Of a stretch of DNA of 64,000 nucleotides, positions 62,704-64,000 are shown in pieces. Position numbers and translations under genes: made by a program. A model generated the notes under the pieces. It was not told the DNA's origin, did no database searches, and worked only from the letters and a program-made list of their open reading frames with translations. Within the stretch, counting starts at the first letter, position 1, and each line of letters begins with the position of its first letter. This DNA comes from Candidatus Eiseniibacteriota bacterium (GTDB lineage Bacteria > Eisenbacteria > RBG-16-71-46 > CAIMUX01): the NCBI GenBank assembly GCA_016712505.1, contig JADJQY010000008.1, positions 248,001-312,000 of the forward strand, in the 5' to 3' direction.

Positions 62704-64000
62704 CTAGAGCGGGATGTTGCCGTGCTTCTTCCTCGGGTTCTCCACGCGCTTGTTCTCCAGCATGGCGAGGGCGGCGATCAGTCGCGGCCGCGTCTCGTGC
62801 GGGATGATGACGTCATCGAGGTAGCCGAGCGAGGCGGCGACGTACGGATTGGCGAAGGTGGCGTTGTAGTCGTTCACCAGCTCCTTCTCCTTCTCCTTCT
62901 TCGCGGCGGCGTCGCCCGCGGTCTCGATCTCCTTGCGGAAGATGATCCGGACCGCGCCGTCGGCTCCCATGACCGCAATCTCCGCGTTCGGCCAGGCGAC
63001 GTTGTAGTCACCCCGGATGTGCTTCGACGACATCACGTCGTAGGCGCCTCCGTAGGCCTTGCGGGTGATGACGGTCAGCTTGGGCACGGTCGCCTCGCAG
63101 TAGGCGTAAAGCAGCTTCGCCCCGTGCTTGATCACCCCGCCCCATTCCTGAGCGGTGCCCGGGAGGAATCCCGGAACATCCTCGAAGGTGATGATCGGGA
63201 TGTTGAAGGCGTCGCAGAAGCGGACGAAGCGGGCCGCCTTGATCGAGCTGTCGATGTCGAGGACGCCGGCCAGTACCTTTGGCTGATCGGCGACCAGACC
63301 GACCACCCGGCCGCCCATGCGGGCGAAGCCGATCACGATGTTGGCCGCGTAGTGCTCCTGCACCTCGAAGAACGACTCCTTGTCGACGATCCGGGTGATC
63401 ACGTCCTTGATGTCGTACGGCTTGTTCGGCTCCGGCGGGACGATCTGGTCGAGATCCTCGTCCATCCGGTCCGAGGGATCGTCGGTCGCGCGGTAGGGCG
63501 GATCCTCCATGTTGTTCTGCGGGAGGTAGGAGAGCAGTTTCTTGGTCGTCTCGATGCAGTCGACGTCGTCCTTGGTCGCGAAGTGGGCCACGCCCGACTT
63601 CGTGTTGTGCGACATCGCCCCGCCCAGGTCCTCGAACGAGACCTCTTCGTTGGTCACCGCCTTGATCACGTCCGGTCCGGTGACGAACATGTGGCTCGTT
63701 CCCTCGACCATCAGGGTGAAGTCGGTAATCGCCGGCGAATAGACCGCGCCCCCGGCGCAGGGCCCAAGCACGGCCGAGATCTGCGGGATGACTCCCGAGG
63801 CGAGGGTGTTGCGCAGGAACACCTCGGCATAGCCGGCCAGGGAGAGCACTCCCTCCTGGATGCGGGCGCCGCCGGAGTCGTTGAGTCCGATCACCGGCGC
63901 GCCGTTCTGCATGGCGAGATCCATGATGTCGCAGATCTTCCGCGCGTTCGACTCCGAGAGGGTGCCGCCGAAGACGGTGAAGTCCTGGGCGAAGACGTAG
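62704..64000 (-). CDS. Propionyl-CoA carboxylase carboxyltransferase subunit (5' end outside window)
   Basis: The frame is open to the window edge (reading YVFAQDFTVFGGTLSE at 64000 downward), so the N terminus is missing. The visible 432 residues carry the oxyanion loops GGARIQEGV and CAGGAVYSPAITDF, and in the C-terminal half DVPGFLPGTAQEWGG, RKAYGGAYDVMSSKH and the propionyl-type ending AVMGADGAVRIIFRKE. It transfers CO2 from carboxybiotin to propionyl-CoA. It is first in the minus-strand operon with the biotin carboxylase, carrier and mutase. Confidence 0.95.
   Translation of the reverse strand, partial: YVFAQDFTVFGGTLSESNARKICDIMDLAMQNGAPVIGLNDSGGARIQEGVLSLAGYAEVFLRNTLASGVIPQISAVLGPCAGGAVYSPAITDFTLMVEGTSHMFVTGPDVIKAVTNEEVSFEDLGGAMSHNTKSGVAHFATKDDVDCIETTKKLLSYLPQNNMEDPPYRATDDPSDRMDEDLDQIVPPEPNKPYDIKDVITRIVDKESFFEVQEHYAANIVIGFARMGGRVVGLVADQPKVLAGVLDIDSSIKAARFVRFCDAFNIPIITFEDVPGFLPGTAQEWGGVIKHGAKLLYAYCEATVPKLTVITRKAYGGAYDVMSSKHIRGDYNVAWPNAEIAVMGADGAVRIIFRKEIETAGDAAAKKEKEKELVNDYNATFANPYVAASLGYLDDVIIPHETRPRLIAALAMLENKRVENPRKKHGNIPL

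Overview
The window is high-GC bacterial chromosome, densely coded on both strands, with many 1-4 bp start/stop overlaps. No rRNA, tRNA, CRISPR array, phage or IS element was seen. Large secreted proteins built from LVIVD, SBBP, FG-GAP or other propeller repeats and ending in FlgD-like or Por-type sorting tails, together with housekeeping genes of ordinary type, suggest an uncultured FCB-like or Eisenbacteria-like lineage. That placement is inference; no marker-gene comparison was possible.

Layout. 1-3.7 kb: end of a sensor kinase, its sigma-54 response regulator, a small membrane protein and a lipoprotein. 3.8-9.4 kb: tgt, yajC, fmt, rsmB, a kinase-less PASTA protein and rpe. 9.4-12.3 kb: secreted proteins, one with an in-frame stop. 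12.7-18 kb: ffh-rpsP-khpA-rimM-trmD-rplS, a strong terminator, then an antitoxin with a toxin stub lying between two copies of the yraN 5' end. 18-26.8 kb: an SBBP propeller protein, a broken subtilase and two exported proteins. 26.9-31 kb: meaB, an AMP-forming ligase, an ACP-GNAT fusion that appears to start at CTG, and the B12-binding mutase subunit. 31-38 kb: FG-GAP, cytochrome and TPR proteins around a 3-ketoacid CoA-transferase. 38.4-43 kb: thiolase, 3-hydroxyacyl-CoA dehydrogenase and two acyl-CoA dehydrogenases. 43-56.8 kb: LVIVD proteins, an intact secreted subtilase, a glycosyltransferase-like TPR membrane protein and methylmalonyl-CoA epimerase. 56.9-58.7 kb: two decayed secreted-protein genes. 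58.8-64 kb: methylmalonyl-CoA mutase large subunit and a three-part propionyl-CoA carboxylase.

Together the metabolic genes form an almost complete route from short acyl-CoA through beta-oxidation to propionyl-CoA, methylmalonyl-CoA and succinyl-CoA, scattered over four clusters.

The most unusual signal is in two paralogous secreted-protein genes (20959-23755 plus strand; 57416-58713 minus strand). Each is thrown out of frame exactly at a 9-nt G (or C) homopolymer: one between its N-terminal domain and its protease domain, the other at the end of the signal peptide. This is the arrangement expected of phase-variable loci, although sequencing error and pseudogene decay are live alternatives because other members of these families in the window also carry stops, frameshifts and internal deletions.
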